Shown here: piece after piece, positions 43,107 to 52,383 of the stretch
How positions within the stretch are numbered: the first letter of the stretch is position 1
Layout: the number at the start of each line of letters is the position of its first letter
Source: Bacteroidales bacterium
Lineage (GTDB): Bacteria; Bacteroidota; Bacteroidia; Bacteroidales; UBA932
Direction of reading: 5' to 3'
DNA length: 64,000 nucleotides
Assembly: GCA_017627955.1 (NCBI GenBank)
Contig: JAGAFU010000038.1
Location: 1 to 64,000 of the forward strand
Notes under the pieces: model-generated
Told to the model about the DNA's origin: nothing
What the model saw: only the letters and a program-made list of their open reading frames with translations
Databases searched by the model: none
Translations under genes and position numbers: made by a program

Positions 43107-44198
43107 ATGGCAGAGAACACTCTGATAGACAAGATCCTGGCTCTCCAGGATAAATACAACTCACTGCAGGTCCAGCTTTCGGATCCCGCGGTGATAGCTG
43201 ACATGAAGAAATATGTCCAGCTCAACAAGGACTACAAGCAGCTTGAGCCGATCGTGAAGACCGGTCTTGACTATAAGAGAAAGGTTGAGGAACTGGCTGA
43301 CGCGAAGGATATCCTGATCAATGAGAAGGATGAGGACCTTCGTGAGATGGCTAAAGCGGAAGTGGCTGAGATTGAGCCTCTTCTTCCCCAGCTTGAAGAG
43401 CAGATCAAGATTTTGCTCATCCCCGCGGACCCCGATGACGCCAAAAACGCGATTGTTGAGATTCGTGGCGGCACAGGTGGTGATGAGGCCGCGATTTTTG
43501 CCGGGGACCTTTTCAGGATGTATTCCAAATTCGCCGAGAAGAAGGGCTGGAAACTCGAGGTCAATGACTCTACTCCAGGCACTTCCGGCGGTTTCAAGAT
43601 GATCGTTTTCAAGCTCTCCTCCAATGATGAGGGTGTCTATGGGATCATGAAATACGAGTCCGGTGTCCACCGTGTGCAGCGTGTCCCCCAGACTGAGACC
43701 CAGGGTAGGATTCAAACCTCGGCCGCTTCAGTGGCGGTGTTCCCTGAGGCCGGTGAGTTCGACGTGGACCTCAAATGGGAAGATATTCGCCTGGATCTGT
43801 TCTGTGCCTCAGGCCCCGGCGGCCAGGGTGTCAACACGACTTATTCGGCCGTCCGCCTGACCCACCTCCCGACAGGTCTCGTGGTCCAGTGCCAGGAGGA
43901 GCGTTCCCAGCTTAAGAACAAGGACAGGGCTTTTGAGGAACTCAGGACCCGTCTTTACAATCTCGAACATCAGAAATATCTCGACGAGATCGGCGCCAAG
44001 CGCAAGACCATGGTCTCCACCGGTGACCGTTCCGCCAAGATCCGTACTTATAATTATCCCCAAGGCCGTGTCACCGACCACAGGATCAACTGGTCTATGT
44101 ACAACCTTCCCGTCTTTATGGACGGGGACATTCAGGAGTGCATCAACCAGCTTCAGATCGCCGAGAACGCCGAAAGGCTGAAGGAGGCTGGAGACTAA
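43107..44198 (+). CDS. prfA: Peptide chain release factor 1
   Basis: 363 residues. Ends translation at UAA and UAG codons. The GGQ motif that triggers peptide release is in SGPGGQGVNTTYSAVRLTH, and the RF1-type recognition region follows YESGVHRVQRVPQTETQGRI. The C-terminal RTYNYPQGRVTDHRINWSMY is typical of RF1. Length is normal. It begins 9 nt after the GNAT-like gene and precedes the preQ1-type leader. Confidence 0.97.
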   Translation: MAENTLIDKILALQDKYNSLQVQLSDPAVIADMKKYVQLNKDYKQLEPIVKTGLDYKRKVEELADAKDILINEKDEDLREMAKAEVAEIEPLLPQLEEQIKILLIPADPDDAKNAIVEIRGGTGGDEAAIFAGDLFRMYSKFAEKKGWKLEVNDSTPGTSGGFKMIVFKLSSNDEGVYGIMKYESGVHRVQRVPQTETQGRIQTSAASVAVFPEAGEFDVDLKWEDIRLDLFCASGPGGQGVNTTYSAVRLTHLPTGLVVQCQEERSQLKNKDRAFEELRTRLYNLEHQKYLDEIGAKRKTMVSTGDRSAKIRTYNYPQGRVTDHRINWSMYNLPVFMDGDIQECINQLQIAENAERLKEAGD

Positions 44199-44207
44199 CC
44201 GAAGGGC

Positions 44208-44237
44208 AGTGTACTAGGAAACCACTTAAAAAACTAG
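44208..44237 (+). promoter_or_regulatory. Candidate preQ1-I riboswitch
   Basis: AGTG (44208-44211) can pair with CACT (44223-44226) as P1. The loop TACTAGGAAAC carries CTAG, which can pair with CTAG at 44234-44237 as P2, and the A-rich linker TAAAAAA (44227-44233) fits the pseudoknot tail of preQ1-I switches (consensus ...TAAAAAACTA). It ends 2 nt before the ATG of a queuosine-precursor transporter that is followed by queF. Binding of preQ1 would lock the A-rich stretch before the start codon and reduce translation. P1 is short, and the specificity base was not verified. Confidence 0.6.
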
Positions 44238-44239
44238 AA

Positions 44240-44920
44240 ATGCGTAAAACAAATTTTTCGCCAGCCTTTGTGCTGATGGCCGTGCTGTTCACGGTGTGTC
44301 TTATCACGTCTAATCTCTTTGCCGCGAAGATTTTCACTATCGGAAAGATAGCCTTGCCTTGCGCGGTGCTGATATTCCCGGTGTCATATATCTTAAATGA
44401 TTGTTTCACTGAGGTTTGGGGATATCGGAAAGCCCGTCTGGTGATTTGGATCGGGTTCGCCATGAATCTTTTTGTGGCGCTTATGGCGATGGTTGCCGTG
44501 GCTCTTCCGGCGGCTCCTTTCTGGACAGGAGGAGAGCATTTCGACTTCGTCTTCAAGATGGCCCCGAGGGTGCTGCTGGCTTCTCTGCTCGCGTTCCTCG
44601 CCGGCTCCACTTTCAACGCGTACGTGTTGAGCAAGATGAAGGTGGCCCAGGGCGGTAAGGGTTTCTCCATGAGGGCGATAGTCTCATCCCTCGCCGGAGA
44701 ATGCCTCGATTCCCTGATATTCATGCCGATCGCCTTCTGGGGAACACCGTTGAAGGATTTGGGCTGGATGATGCTTTGCCAGGTCTCTTTCAAGGTCATC
44801 TATGAGATTCTCATTCTCCCTGTCACCTCTTCTGTTGTCAAGAAACTCAAAGCGGTTGAGGGAGAGGACGCTTACGACACGGGTGTCAGCTATAACCCAT
44901 TTAAGATAACAGACATTTAA
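44240..44920 (+). CDS. yhhQ: Queuosine precursor transporter (YhhQ/VUT family)
   Basis: 226 residues from the ATG at 44240, with about six membrane segments. [40 protein letters not shown] and [16 protein letters not shown] are typical of the COG1738 transporters that take up preQ0/preQ1. It is the first gene after the candidate preQ1 riboswitch and precedes queF by 4 nt. Together they form a queuosine supply unit. Confidence 0.9.
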   Translation: MRKTNFSPAFVLMAVLFTVCLITSNLFAAKIFTIGKIALPCAVLIFPVSYILNDCFTEVWGYRKARLVIWIGFAMNLFVALMAMVAVALPAAPFWTGGEHFDFVFKMAPRVLLASLLAFLAGSTFNAYVLSKMKVAQGGKGFSMRAIVSSLAGECLDSLIFMPIAFWGTPLKDLGWMMLCQVSFKVIYEILILPVTSSVVKKLKAVEGEDAYDTGVSYNPFKITDI

Positions 44921-44924
44921 TTAT

Positions 44925-45383
44925 ATGGAAGACAGGAAGAAAGAAGGTCTGTCGGCCCTTGGTCACGAGACCCGTTACAAGATGGATTACGCTCCGGAAG
45001 TGCTGGAGACTTTTGAGAATATGCATCCCGGCAGGGATTACTGGGTCAGGTTCAACTGCCCGGAGTTCACGACACTTTGCCCGATTACCGGGCAGCCGGA
45101 TTTCGCCGAGATCCGGATCAGCTATATTCCCGACATCAGGATGGTGGAGAGCAAGAGCCTGAAGCTCTACCTCTTCAGTTTCCGCAACCATGGCGGTTTC
45201 CATGAGGATTGCGTCAATATCATCCTCAATGACCTGGTCAAGTTGATGGATCCCAAGTACATCGAAGTTCTCGGACTGTTCACTCCCCGAGGTGGCATAT
45301 CAATCCATCCCTATGCCAATTACGGGCGTCCGGGAACTGACTATGAGGCACTCGCCAAGCAGCGTTTCGCCACTCACGAGTGA
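44925..45383 (+). CDS. queF: NADPH-dependent 7-cyano-7-deazaguanine reductase
   Basis: 152 residues, the one-domain type. It reduces preQ0 to preQ1, a step in queuosine synthesis for tRNA wobble position 34. The catalytic Cys52 is in [14 protein letters not shown]; the Glu and His in [20 protein letters not shown] bind substrate. It follows yhhQ after 4 nt and shares its likely riboswitch. A short palindrome TGACAAATTGTCA overlaps its stop codon (45381-45393). Confidence 0.95.
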   Translation: MEDRKKEGLSALGHETRYKMDYAPEVLETFENMHPGRDYWVRFNCPEFTTLCPITGQPDFAEIRISYIPDIRMVESKSLKLYLFSFRNHGGFHEDCVNIILNDLVKLMDPKYIEVLGLFTPRGGISIHPYANYGRPGTDYEALAKQRFATHE

Positions 45384-45404
45384 CAAATTGTCAGCCTTCC
45401 GCTC

Positions 45405-45420
45405 TTGGCACAACATTCGT
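45405..45420 (+). promoter_or_regulatory. Possible sigma54-like -24/-12 element before dnaK
   Basis: TTGGCAC followed by AACAT and TCGT resembles TGGCAC-N5-TTGC, but the -12 part fits only partly. It lies 46 nt before the dnaK ATG. Weak evidence. Confidence 0.22.
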
Positions 45421-45466
45421 TATTCTTTTTCCGACTTTTTGAAAACAATAAAAGGAGAAAAAGAAT

Positions 45467-47347
45467 ATGGGAAAAATCATCGGAATCGACCTTGGAACCA
45501 CCAATTCGTGCGTTTCGGTCATGGAAGGCAACCAGCCTACCGTCATAATCAACAACGAGGGTGAGAGGACAACCCCTTCCGTCGTGGCTTTCACCGACGG
45601 CGGAGAGCGCAAGATCGGTAACCCGGCCAAGCGTCAGGCTATCACCAACCCCCAGAACACGGTCTTCTCCATCAAGAGATTCATGGGAGAGACTTACGAC
45701 CAGGTGACCAAAGAGGTCGGCAGGGTGCCTTATAAAGTTGTCAAAGGCGACAACAACACTCCCCGTGTGGACATCAACGGCAAGCTTTACTCGCCGCAGG
45801 AGATCTCCGCGATGATTCTTCAGAAGATGAAGAAGACCGCTGAGGACTATCTCCGTCAGGATGTCACCGAGGCTGTCATCACTGTCCCGGCTTACTTCTC
45901 TGACTCACAGCGTCAGGCTACCAAGGAGGCAGGTAAGATCGCCGGTCTGGATGTCAAGAGGATCATCAATGAGCCTACCGCCGCCGCATTGGCATACGGC
46001 CTTGACAAGAAGAACAAGGACATGAAGGTCGCTGTCTATGACCTTGGTGGCGGTACTTTCGATATCTCCATCCTTGAATTGGGTGGCGGTGTGTTCGAGG
46101 TCAAGTCCACCAATGGTGACACCCACCTCGGTGGTGATGACTTTGATCAGGAGATCATCAACTGGCTTGCCGACGAGTTCGCCGCCGAGAATGGCGGGAT
46201 CGACCTCAAGAAGGATCCTATGGCTCTCCAGAGGCTTAAAGAGGCCGCTGAGAAGGCTAAGATCGAGCTCTCCAACCAGACCTCGACAGAGATCAACCTT
46301 CCTTACATCATGCCCGTCGACGGTATTCCCAAGCATCTTGTGAAGACCCTCACCAGGGCCAAGTTCGAGCAGATCTGCGACAGCCTCTTCCAGAGGTCCA
46401 TCGAGCCTTGCCGCATCGCTCTTCGTGACGCTGGCCTGCAGGCTTCCGATATTGACGAGGTCCTTCTCGTGGGTGGCTCCACCCGTATTCCGAAGGTCCA
46501 GCAGCTTGTCAAGGACTTCTTCGACAAGGAACCTAACAAGAGCGTCAATCCTGACGAGGTCGTGGCTATCGGCGCCTCCATCCAGGGTGGTGTTCTCGCC
46601 GGTGATGTGAAGGATGTCCTTCTTCTTGATGTCACTCCGCTTTCACTCGGTATCGAGACCCTCGGTGGTGTCATGACAAAGCTTATCGACGCCAACACGA
46701 CTATTCCTACCCACAAGAGCCAGGTGTTCTCGACGGCCGCTGACAACCAGCCTTCAGTTGAGATCCATGTGCTTCAGGGTGAGCGTCCTATGGCGAAAGA
46801 CAACAAGGAGCTCGGTCTCTTCCATCTGGATGGCATCGCTCCCGCTCCTAGGGGAATCCCTCAGATCGAGGTGACCTTCGACATCGACGCCAACGGTATC
46901 CTCAATGTGTCCGCGAAGGACAAGGCTACCGGCAAGGAGCAGAACATCAGGATCGAGGCTTCTTCTGGCCTGTCAGACTCTGAGATCCAGAGGATGAGGG
47001 ATGAGGCTAAGGCCAACGAGGCCGCCGACCAGGCCGCCAAGGAGAGGGTTGACAAGATCAACAACGCCGACGCTCTCTGCTTCCAGGCCGAGAAGTTCCT
47101 CAAGGAGAATGGTGACAAGGTCCCTGCTGACGTTAAGTCCGAGGTCGAGACAAATGTCGCCTCCCTTAAGGAGGCCGTGAAGAGCCAGAATCTCGCTGAC
47201 ATCGACAGGTATTCCGAGGCCCTCAATAAGGCATTCGAGAAGATGTACCAGGCTGGCCAGGCAGCCGGTCAGAATCCTTACGGCCCTCAGGGTGGCCCAC
47301 AAGGCCCTCAGCCCGGCCCTCAGGATCAGGGACCTGACGAGCAGTAA
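45467..47347 (+). CDS. dnaK: Molecular chaperone DnaK
   Basis: 626 residues. Hsp70: folds nascent and damaged proteins with DnaJ and GrpE. The ATPase domain (1-385) shows [46 protein letters not shown] and [14 protein letters not shown]; the substrate domain follows. The C-terminal tail is Gly/Pro/Gln-rich and ends in DEQ. Length is normal. No dnaJ or grpE is next to it. A strong terminator lies 22 nt downstream. Confidence 0.98.
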   Translation: MGKIIGIDLGTTNSCVSVMEGNQPTVIINNEGERTTPSVVAFTDGGERKIGNPAKRQAITNPQNTVFSIKRFMGETYDQVTKEVGRVPYKVVKGDNNTPRVDINGKLYSPQEISAMILQKMKKTAEDYLRQDVTEAVITVPAYFSDSQRQATKEAGKIAGLDVKRIINEPTAAALAYGLDKKNKDMKVAVYDLGGGTFDISILELGGGVFEVKSTNGDTHLGGDDFDQEIINWLADEFAAENGGIDLKKDPMALQRLKEAAEKAKIELSNQTSTEINLPYIMPVDGIPKHLVKTLTRAKFEQICDSLFQRSIEPCRIALRDAGLQASDIDEVLLVGGSTRIPKVQQLVKDFFDKEPNKSVNPDEVVAIGASIQGGVLAGDVKDVLLLDVTPLSLGIETLGGVMTKLIDANTTIPTHKSQVFSTAADNQPSVEIHVLQGERPMAKDNKELGLFHLDGIAPAPRGIPQIEVTFDIDANGILNVSAKDKATGKEQNIRIEASSGLSDSEIQRMRDEAKANEAADQAAKERVDKINNADALCFQAEKFLKENGDKVPADVKSEVETNVASLKEAVKSQNLADIDRYSEALNKAFEKMYQAGQAAGQNPYGPQGGPQGPQPGPQDQGPDEQ

Positions 47348-47368
47348 TATTTGACATGTCAATTAATT

Positions 47369-47406
47369 AGTCTCCGGAGATGTCTTGACATCCGGAGACT
47401 TTTTTT
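47369..47406 (+). terminator. Rho-independent terminator after dnaK
   Basis: A 10-bp perfect stem, AGTCTCCGGA with TCCGGAGACT, a 12-nt loop, then TTTTTT. Confidence 0.9.
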
Positions 47407-47407
47407 A

Positions 47408-47415
47408 TATATTTG
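47408..47415 (+). promoter_or_regulatory. -7 promoter box for the Ig-like lipoprotein
   Basis: TATATTTG directly after the dnaK terminator T-run. A CTTG lies 20 nt upstream (in the terminator loop) and could serve as -33. The ATG at 47438 is 22 nt further. Confidence 0.5.
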
Positions 47416-47437
47416 TGAAAACTGCATATTGAGACCT

Positions 47438-49909
47438 ATGTTGACTATTAAGAGAGTATTCAGTGCGTTAGCTTTATCAATGTTCCTGATGAGCGGCTGC
47501 GGCGGGCCTGAGCCAGAGCCTGTGCAAAAGCCAACCCCGACAACACCTGCCAAGATCTCGGTTAGCGGAGTATCATTGAATAAATCTTCCATTACTCTGG
47601 TGGAGGGGGCCAATGAGTCTCTAGTAGCCACTGTGTCACCTTCTAACGCGACCGATAAAGAGGTCACATGGTCTTCGTCCGAATCGTCAGTCGCATCGGT
47701 CGACAGCAAAGGAACAGTTACTGCTGTCAAAGCTGGCACCACCACTATCACAGTCAAGACAAATGATGGTGGAAAGACGGCTTCCTGTTCGGTCACCGTT
47801 GAAGCCAAAGTTATTCCTGTCGCTAGTGTCTCGATAGATCAAAACTCATTGGAACTAATTGAAGGAGAGGAAGCTACCTTGGCGAGTACAGTAGAGCCGG
47901 GAGACGCTACCAATAAGACGGTCGCTTGGAGTAGCTCAGATCCTACCGTTGCCACTGTGGAGGACGGCAAAGTGGTTGCGGTTGCCCCAGGAACCGCCAC
48001 CATAACGGTCACTACCGAAGACGGTGAGAAGACCGACTCATGCGAGGTGACTATAAAGTCTAAGGTGATACATCTTGAGAGATTGAAAATGGATTGTGAG
48101 TCTCTCACCCTCAGGGCTCATTGGTCGGAACCCATCGTGGTGAGTTTCTTCCCGGACAACGCTGAAGATCAAACTGTGACTTGGATCTCGACAGACGAGT
48201 CCGTGGCATGGCCCAAGCCTAGACCTGATCAGCCGTATGTCTGTAATGTGCAGGCAGTCAGTCCAGGGGAGGCATCCATAATAGCGGTATCCAATGACGG
48301 CGGCAAGACCGCTCAATGTAACGTGACAGTAACACCGATACCTCTTGAGAGGGTGTCTATATCTTTGTCCTCGATGCTTGTGTATGTCGGTCAGGAGATA
48401 CAGTGGGATGTTTATTACGCTCCTGATGAAGCCACTAACAAGAACGTGACCTGGAAGGTAGCTGATCCGTCGATAGCCAGCGTGGACCAGAATGGCGTGA
48501 TCAAAGGTTTATCCCCGGGGAATACCAAGGTCTCTATCGTGTCGGAGGACGGAGGCTTTACCAGTGAGCATGAGCTATGGGTACGGGAAGCCACGGTCAA
48601 GGTCACTTCCATCGAGCTTGACAAAACAACCTTGTCAATGACTTCGGGAACGGATGAGACTCTCACGGCGATTCTGAACCCTTCTGACGCCACCAATAAG
48701 GATGTCATCTGGTTTTCCTCTGACCTCAATGTGGCCTGGGTGTCAAAAGATGGCATCGTTAGCGCCAAGAATCCGGGAACTTGCACTGTAACAGCTATAT
48801 CCGTTGATGGACGCTTTGAATCCACCTGTGTAGTTACGGTAGGAGCCTCCCCATCCAGCAAGGTGTCAGGTGTAAGAATGAGTAATTCGGAGATCGCTTT
48901 GAATGTCGGGGGGGGCGCGACTTTGTATGCCACTGTTTCTCCTTCGACCGCTACCAACAAGGGATTGACTTGGACTTCTTCCGATCCTTCCGTCGCCAAA
49001 GTGGATAATTACGGAAATGTTACCGCGGTCAAGGTTGGAAGCGCTGTTATCACGGTTAAGACCGCCGATGGCGGCTACACTGATAAGTGTACAGTGAAGG
49101 TGCAGACTCAAGTGGTTCATGCCCAGAAAGTCACGCTTGACAGGACTTCGGTCACTCTTAACGTGAAGTCACAGTTGCGGTTGAGAGCGACGATATCACC
49201 CTCCGGAGTGACTAATCCTAATTTGATCTGGGAGTCAGATAACACATCGGTCGCAAGGGTTGATGACAGTGGTGTTGTGACTGCTGTCGGTCCCGGTCAA
49301 ACGAGAATCATCGTGTACTCTGTTGACAACGGCGCCGCGGCCATCTGTGTCGTCGCGGTCAGGAAATTTGTCGACAGTATTTCGATTAGCGGGCCTAAAT
49401 CGGTGTCGGTATTCTCCTCCATCCATTTGGAGGCGTCCGTTTCTCCTGCAAACGCAAGTAATCGTAATGTTAGCTGGTCATCATCAAACACCGCGATTGC
49501 CACTGTCGATCAATCTGGTAATGTCAAAGGAATAAAGGAAGGCGAGGTTACTATTTCCGTAGCCTCCAAGGATGGCAGTGGGGCCATTGCTACAATCCAG
49601 GTGACCGTAACGAGCGCCGCAACCACATATCTTATGCTCGCGGATTCGGGAGCCGAGGTGGTTAATCGCATGGAAATGATTGTCGGCGAGTATCTTTCTT
49701 TCGGAGTTGTCCCATATCCAAGGGAGCATAAACCAGAGGTTACTTGGACCTGCTCGAACGATGACATCATTGAGATAAGGGACTATATGGACAAACAGTA
49801 CATAAGATTGTTGTACGCGAAGAAAGCAGGCACCTGCACTATAACTCTGAAAGCCCAGGATTCAGGTGGAGTGACTAGAACATTTACGGTAGTGGTCAAG
49901 CAGCAGTGA
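47438..49909 (+). CDS. Surface lipoprotein with about nine BIG2-type Ig-like domains
   Basis: 823 residues from the ATG at 47438, with a lipobox Cys in FLMSGCGG. A short Pro/Glu-rich linker (PEPEPVQKPTPTTP) is followed by Ig-like repeats of about 85 residues. Each carries the VTWSSSdxxVAxVDxxGxVTAVxxGxxTITV pattern in varied form. Eight are clear and the ninth (LMLADSGAEVV to the end) is divergent. BIG2 domains serve in adhesion or as spacers for glycan-binding. No catalytic domain is present. It is probably surface-exposed. It lies between dnaK and murB as a single gene. Confidence 0.88.
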   Translation: MLTIKRVFSALALSMFLMSGCGGPEPEPVQKPTPTTPAKISVSGVSLNKSSITLVEGANESLVATVSPSNATDKEVTWSSSESSVASVDSKGTVTAVKAGTTTITVKTNDGGKTASCSVTVEAKVIPVASVSIDQNSLELIEGEEATLASTVEPGDATNKTVAWSSSDPTVATVEDGKVVAVAPGTATITVTTEDGEKTDSCEVTIKSKVIHLERLKMDCESLTLRAHWSEPIVVSFFPDNAEDQTVTWISTDESVAWPKPRPDQPYVCNVQAVSPGEASIIAVSNDGGKTAQCNVTVTPIPLERVSISLSSMLVYVGQEIQWDVYYAPDEATNKNVTWKVADPSIASVDQNGVIKGLSPGNTKVSIVSEDGGFTSEHELWVREATVKVTSIELDKTTLSMTSGTDETLTAILNPSDATNKDVIWFSSDLNVAWVSKDGIVSAKNPGTCTVTAISVDGRFESTCVVTVGASPSSKVSGVRMSNSEIALNVGGGATLYATVSPSTATNKGLTWTSSDPSVAKVDNYGNVTAVKVGSAVITVKTADGGYTDKCTVKVQTQVVHAQKVTLDRTSVTLNVKSQLRLRATISPSGVTNPNLIWESDNTSVARVDDSGVVTAVGPGQTRIIVYSVDNGAAAICVVAVRKFVDSISISGPKSVSVFSSIHLEASVSPANASNRNVSWSSSNTAIATVDQSGNVKGIKEGEVTISVASKDGSGAIATIQVTVTSAATTYLMLADSGAEVVNRMEMIVGEYLSFGVVPYPREHKPEVTWTCSNDDIIEIRDYMDKQYIRLLYAKKAGTCTITLKAQDSGGVTRTFTVVVKQQ

Positions 49910-49941
49910 TGCCAGGATGCCAATATTCCCAAGATTTTATG

Positions 49942-49949
49942 TAAATTTG
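49942..49949 (+). promoter_or_regulatory. -7 promoter box for murB
   Basis: TAAATTTG, with the ATG at 49954 only 4 nt downstream, which suggests a leaderless murB-murA mRNA. Confidence 0.5.
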
Positions 49950-49953
49950 GAAT

Positions 49954-50985
49954 ATGAAGATATCATGGGACATAGATCTGGGTGGCATGAACACTTTCAG
50001 GATGAGGGTGAAGTGCCGCTGTCTGGTTGAATATGATAATGTTGAGGAGCTTCGGGACGCTTTGTCGGATCCGTCGCTGCCGAGGCCGTTTTTCCCGATT
50101 GGCGGAGGAAGCAATCTGCTGTTTACCAAGGACTTCCCGGGAACAGTGTTCCACGGGACAATCAAAGGAATCAAGAAGCTGGACTCTGACAGGGTCTATG
50201 CCGGAGCTGGTGTCGTCTGGGACGATTTCTGCGCCTGGTGCGCTGATAATGACCTCTGGGGGCCGGAGAACCTGTCGTATATCCCCGGAGAGGTAGGGGC
50301 ATCCGCTGTCCAGAACATCGGAGCCTACGGAAGGGAAGTCTGCGAGTTGATCTCGTCCGTGGAGTGCGTGGACACCCGTGACGCGACCATCATCAGCATC
50401 CCTGCCGCTGATTGCCGCTACGCCTACCGGGACTCGATATTCAAGAAGGAATGGAAAGGCAGGTATATTGTCACCGGTGTCATCTTCAAGGTTTCGGAGA
50501 CTCCCGATCCGGTCCTGGATTACGGGCATGTCCGGGAGGCTGTTATTGAGCGTTTCGGGGCCGGAGCCCTGGAAAAGTTGACTCCAGCGATGGTCAGGGA
50601 GACTGTCACCGCCATCCGCAAGACAAAGCTCCCCGACGTGGCCGACCTCGGCAGCGCCGGCAGCTTCTTCCGTAATCCTTATGTCAGCAAGGAAGTCTTT
50701 GAAAGCATTAGGAATATAGCTGAAACTGAGGCCCTTGGCCCCGTGCCGCATTTCGAGGTAGGGGAGGGGCTGGTCAAAGTCCCCGCCGCATGGCTCATCG
50801 ACAAATGCGGCTGGAAGGGAAGGTCAAATGGAGGCGCCGCTGTCTATGAGAAGCAGCCTCTTGTTATAGTCAACCGCAGCGGGGATGCCTCTCCGGAAAA
50901 TGTCGTGGTTCTAGCCGCGCGGGTACAGGCTTCAGTGAAAGAGAAGTTCGGGGCAAATCTCGAACGGGAAGTTGAATATGTCTAA
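49954..50985 (+). CDS. murB: UDP-N-acetylenolpyruvoylglucosamine reductase
   Basis: 343 residues. An FAD enzyme that reduces enolpyruvyl-UDP-GlcNAc to UDP-MurNAc in peptidoglycan synthesis. FAD motifs PIGGGSNLLFTKDFPG and IPGEVGASAVQNIGAYGREV are clear, and the catalytic Ser is in GSAGSFFRNP. It is of the type I (E. coli-like) length. It is followed 11 nt later by murA, the preceding step of the same pathway. Confidence 0.96.
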   Translation: MKISWDIDLGGMNTFRMRVKCRCLVEYDNVEELRDALSDPSLPRPFFPIGGGSNLLFTKDFPGTVFHGTIKGIKKLDSDRVYAGAGVVWDDFCAWCADNDLWGPENLSYIPGEVGASAVQNIGAYGREVCELISSVECVDTRDATIISIPAADCRYAYRDSIFKKEWKGRYIVTGVIFKVSETPDPVLDYGHVREAVIERFGAGALEKLTPAMVRETVTAIRKTKLPDVADLGSAGSFFRNPYVSKEVFESIRNIAETEALGPVPHFEVGEGLVKVPAAWLIDKCGWKGRSNGGAAVYEKQPLVIVNRSGDASPENVVVLAARVQASVKEKFGANLEREVEYV

Positions 50986-50996
50986 AACCAATAACC

Positions 50997-52313
50997 ATGA
51001 GTTCATTCGTAATCGAAGGTGGTCATAAATTGAGCGGGACCATCGTCCCCCAGGGAGCCAAGAACGAAGCGCTGGAAGTCATTAGCGCCGTCCTGCTTAC
51101 AACAGAGGAGATCCAGATGTCCAATGTGCCGGAAATCCTTGACGTTAAGAACCTTATCTCGCTTCTCCAGATGATGGGAGTCGAGGTCGCGCGTAAAGCT
51201 GAAGGGGAATATTCCTTCAAGGCGGAGAAACTGAATGTGGATTTCATCGAGAGCGCGGAGTTCGTCAGGATGTGCTCCACTTTGAGAGGTTCAGTGATGG
51301 TGGCAGGACCGCTCCTGGCCCGTCTGGGACACGTCTGGTTCCCGAAACCTGGTGGTGACAAGATCGGCCGCAGGAGGGTGGATACCCATATCTCCGGGCT
51401 CATGGGACTCGGTGCTGACCTTTCTTACGACACCGAAAAACGGGCATATAAATTGAGCCTTCCCGAGGGGAAACACTTGACTGGCAAGTATATGCTCCTC
51501 GATGAGGCTTCCGTGACGGGTACCGCCAATATCCTTATGGCGGCCTGCCTCGCGGAAGGCAAGACCGTGATCTACAACGCCGCCTGCGAGCCATATATCC
51601 AGCAACTTTCAAAGATGCTCTCCGCAATGGGGGCGAAGATTGACGGAATAGGTTCCAATCTCTTGACTATAACCGGGGTGTCAAGCCTCCACAGCGCTTC
51701 GCACAAGATTCTTCCCGACATGATCGAGGTCGGCAGTTTCATCGGTATGGCGGCGCTTTGCCAGAGTTCGATAACCATCAAAGACACCTCATACACGAAT
51801 CTTGGCATTATTCCCGAAAGTTTCCGCCGCCTGGGCGTCAAACTGGAGCAGAGGGGAGATGACATCTTTGTCCCGGAGCAGGAAAGCTACATTATCGATT
51901 CTTTCTTGGACGGATCCATCATGACCATTGCCGATGCCCCATGGCCTGGCCTTACGCCCGACCTCCTGAGCGTTATCCTGGTTGTCGCCACGCAGTGCCG
52001 GGGAAGTGTCCTGATCCATCAGAAGATGTTCGAGAGCAGGTTGTTCTTCGTTGACCGCCTGATCGACATGGGAGCCCAGATCATCCTTTGCGACCCTCAC
52101 AGGGCAGTCGTGATCGGTCATGACCATAAGTTCCAGCTCCGGAGCGGCAAGATGCTTTCTCCTGACATCAGGGCCGGTATCGCTTTGCTGCTTGCGGCCA
52201 TGAGTGCCAAGGGCACGAGTGAGATTGGGAATATCGAGCAGATTGACCGAGGTTACCAGGACATCGAGAATCGTCTCAATTCTCTCGGGGCGCGTATTGT
52301 CCGAAAGGGGTAG
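50997..52313 (+). CDS. murA: UDP-N-acetylglucosamine 1-carboxyvinyltransferase, Cys-to-Asp type
   Basis: 438 residues. It transfers enolpyruvate from PEP to UDP-GlcNAc, the first committed step of peptidoglycan. Motifs: QGAKNEALEVISAVLLT near the N-terminus; EASVTGTANILMAACLA; SNPxx-type loop replaced by PDLLSVILVVATQ. The active-site loop reads PKPGGDKIGRRRVDTHISG, with Asp121 where E. coli has Cys115. That substitution is known to give fosfomycin insensitivity. It converges on copA with a hairpin between. Confidence 0.95.
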   Translation: MSSFVIEGGHKLSGTIVPQGAKNEALEVISAVLLTTEEIQMSNVPEILDVKNLISLLQMMGVEVARKAEGEYSFKAEKLNVDFIESAEFVRMCSTLRGSVMVAGPLLARLGHVWFPKPGGDKIGRRRVDTHISGLMGLGADLSYDTEKRAYKLSLPEGKHLTGKYMLLDEASVTGTANILMAACLAEGKTVIYNAACEPYIQQLSKMLSAMGAKIDGIGSNLLTITGVSSLHSASHKILPDMIEVGSFIGMAALCQSSITIKDTSYTNLGIIPESFRRLGVKLEQRGDDIFVPEQESYIIDSFLDGSIMTIADAPWPGLTPDLLSVILVVATQCRGSVLIHQKMFESRLFFVDRLIDMGAQIILCDPHRAVVIGHDHKFQLRSGKMLSPDIRAGIALLLAAMSAKGTSEIGNIEQIDRGYQDIENRLNSLGARIVRKG

Positions 52314-52340
52314 ATTCTTCGCTTCGCTCAGAATGACAGA
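52311..52340 (+). repeat. Copy of the dispersed repeat after murA
   Basis: TAGATTCTTCGCTTCGCTCA followed by GAATGACAGA. It overlaps the murA stop codon (TAG at 52311-52313) and runs into the terminator hairpin. Confidence 0.8.
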
Positions 52341-52341
52341 T

Positions 52342-52383
52342 GCTGAAGCGGGAGGAGGCCAATGGCAGACCTCCCGCTTCAGC
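52342..52383. terminator. Convergent terminator hairpin, murA/copA
   Basis: A 14-bp perfect stem, GCTGAAGCGGGAGG (52342-52355) with CCTCCCGCTTCAGC (52370-52383), around a 14-nt loop. It overlaps the last codon and stop of copA. No long T-run, but the position between convergent genes fits termination. Confidence 0.75.
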
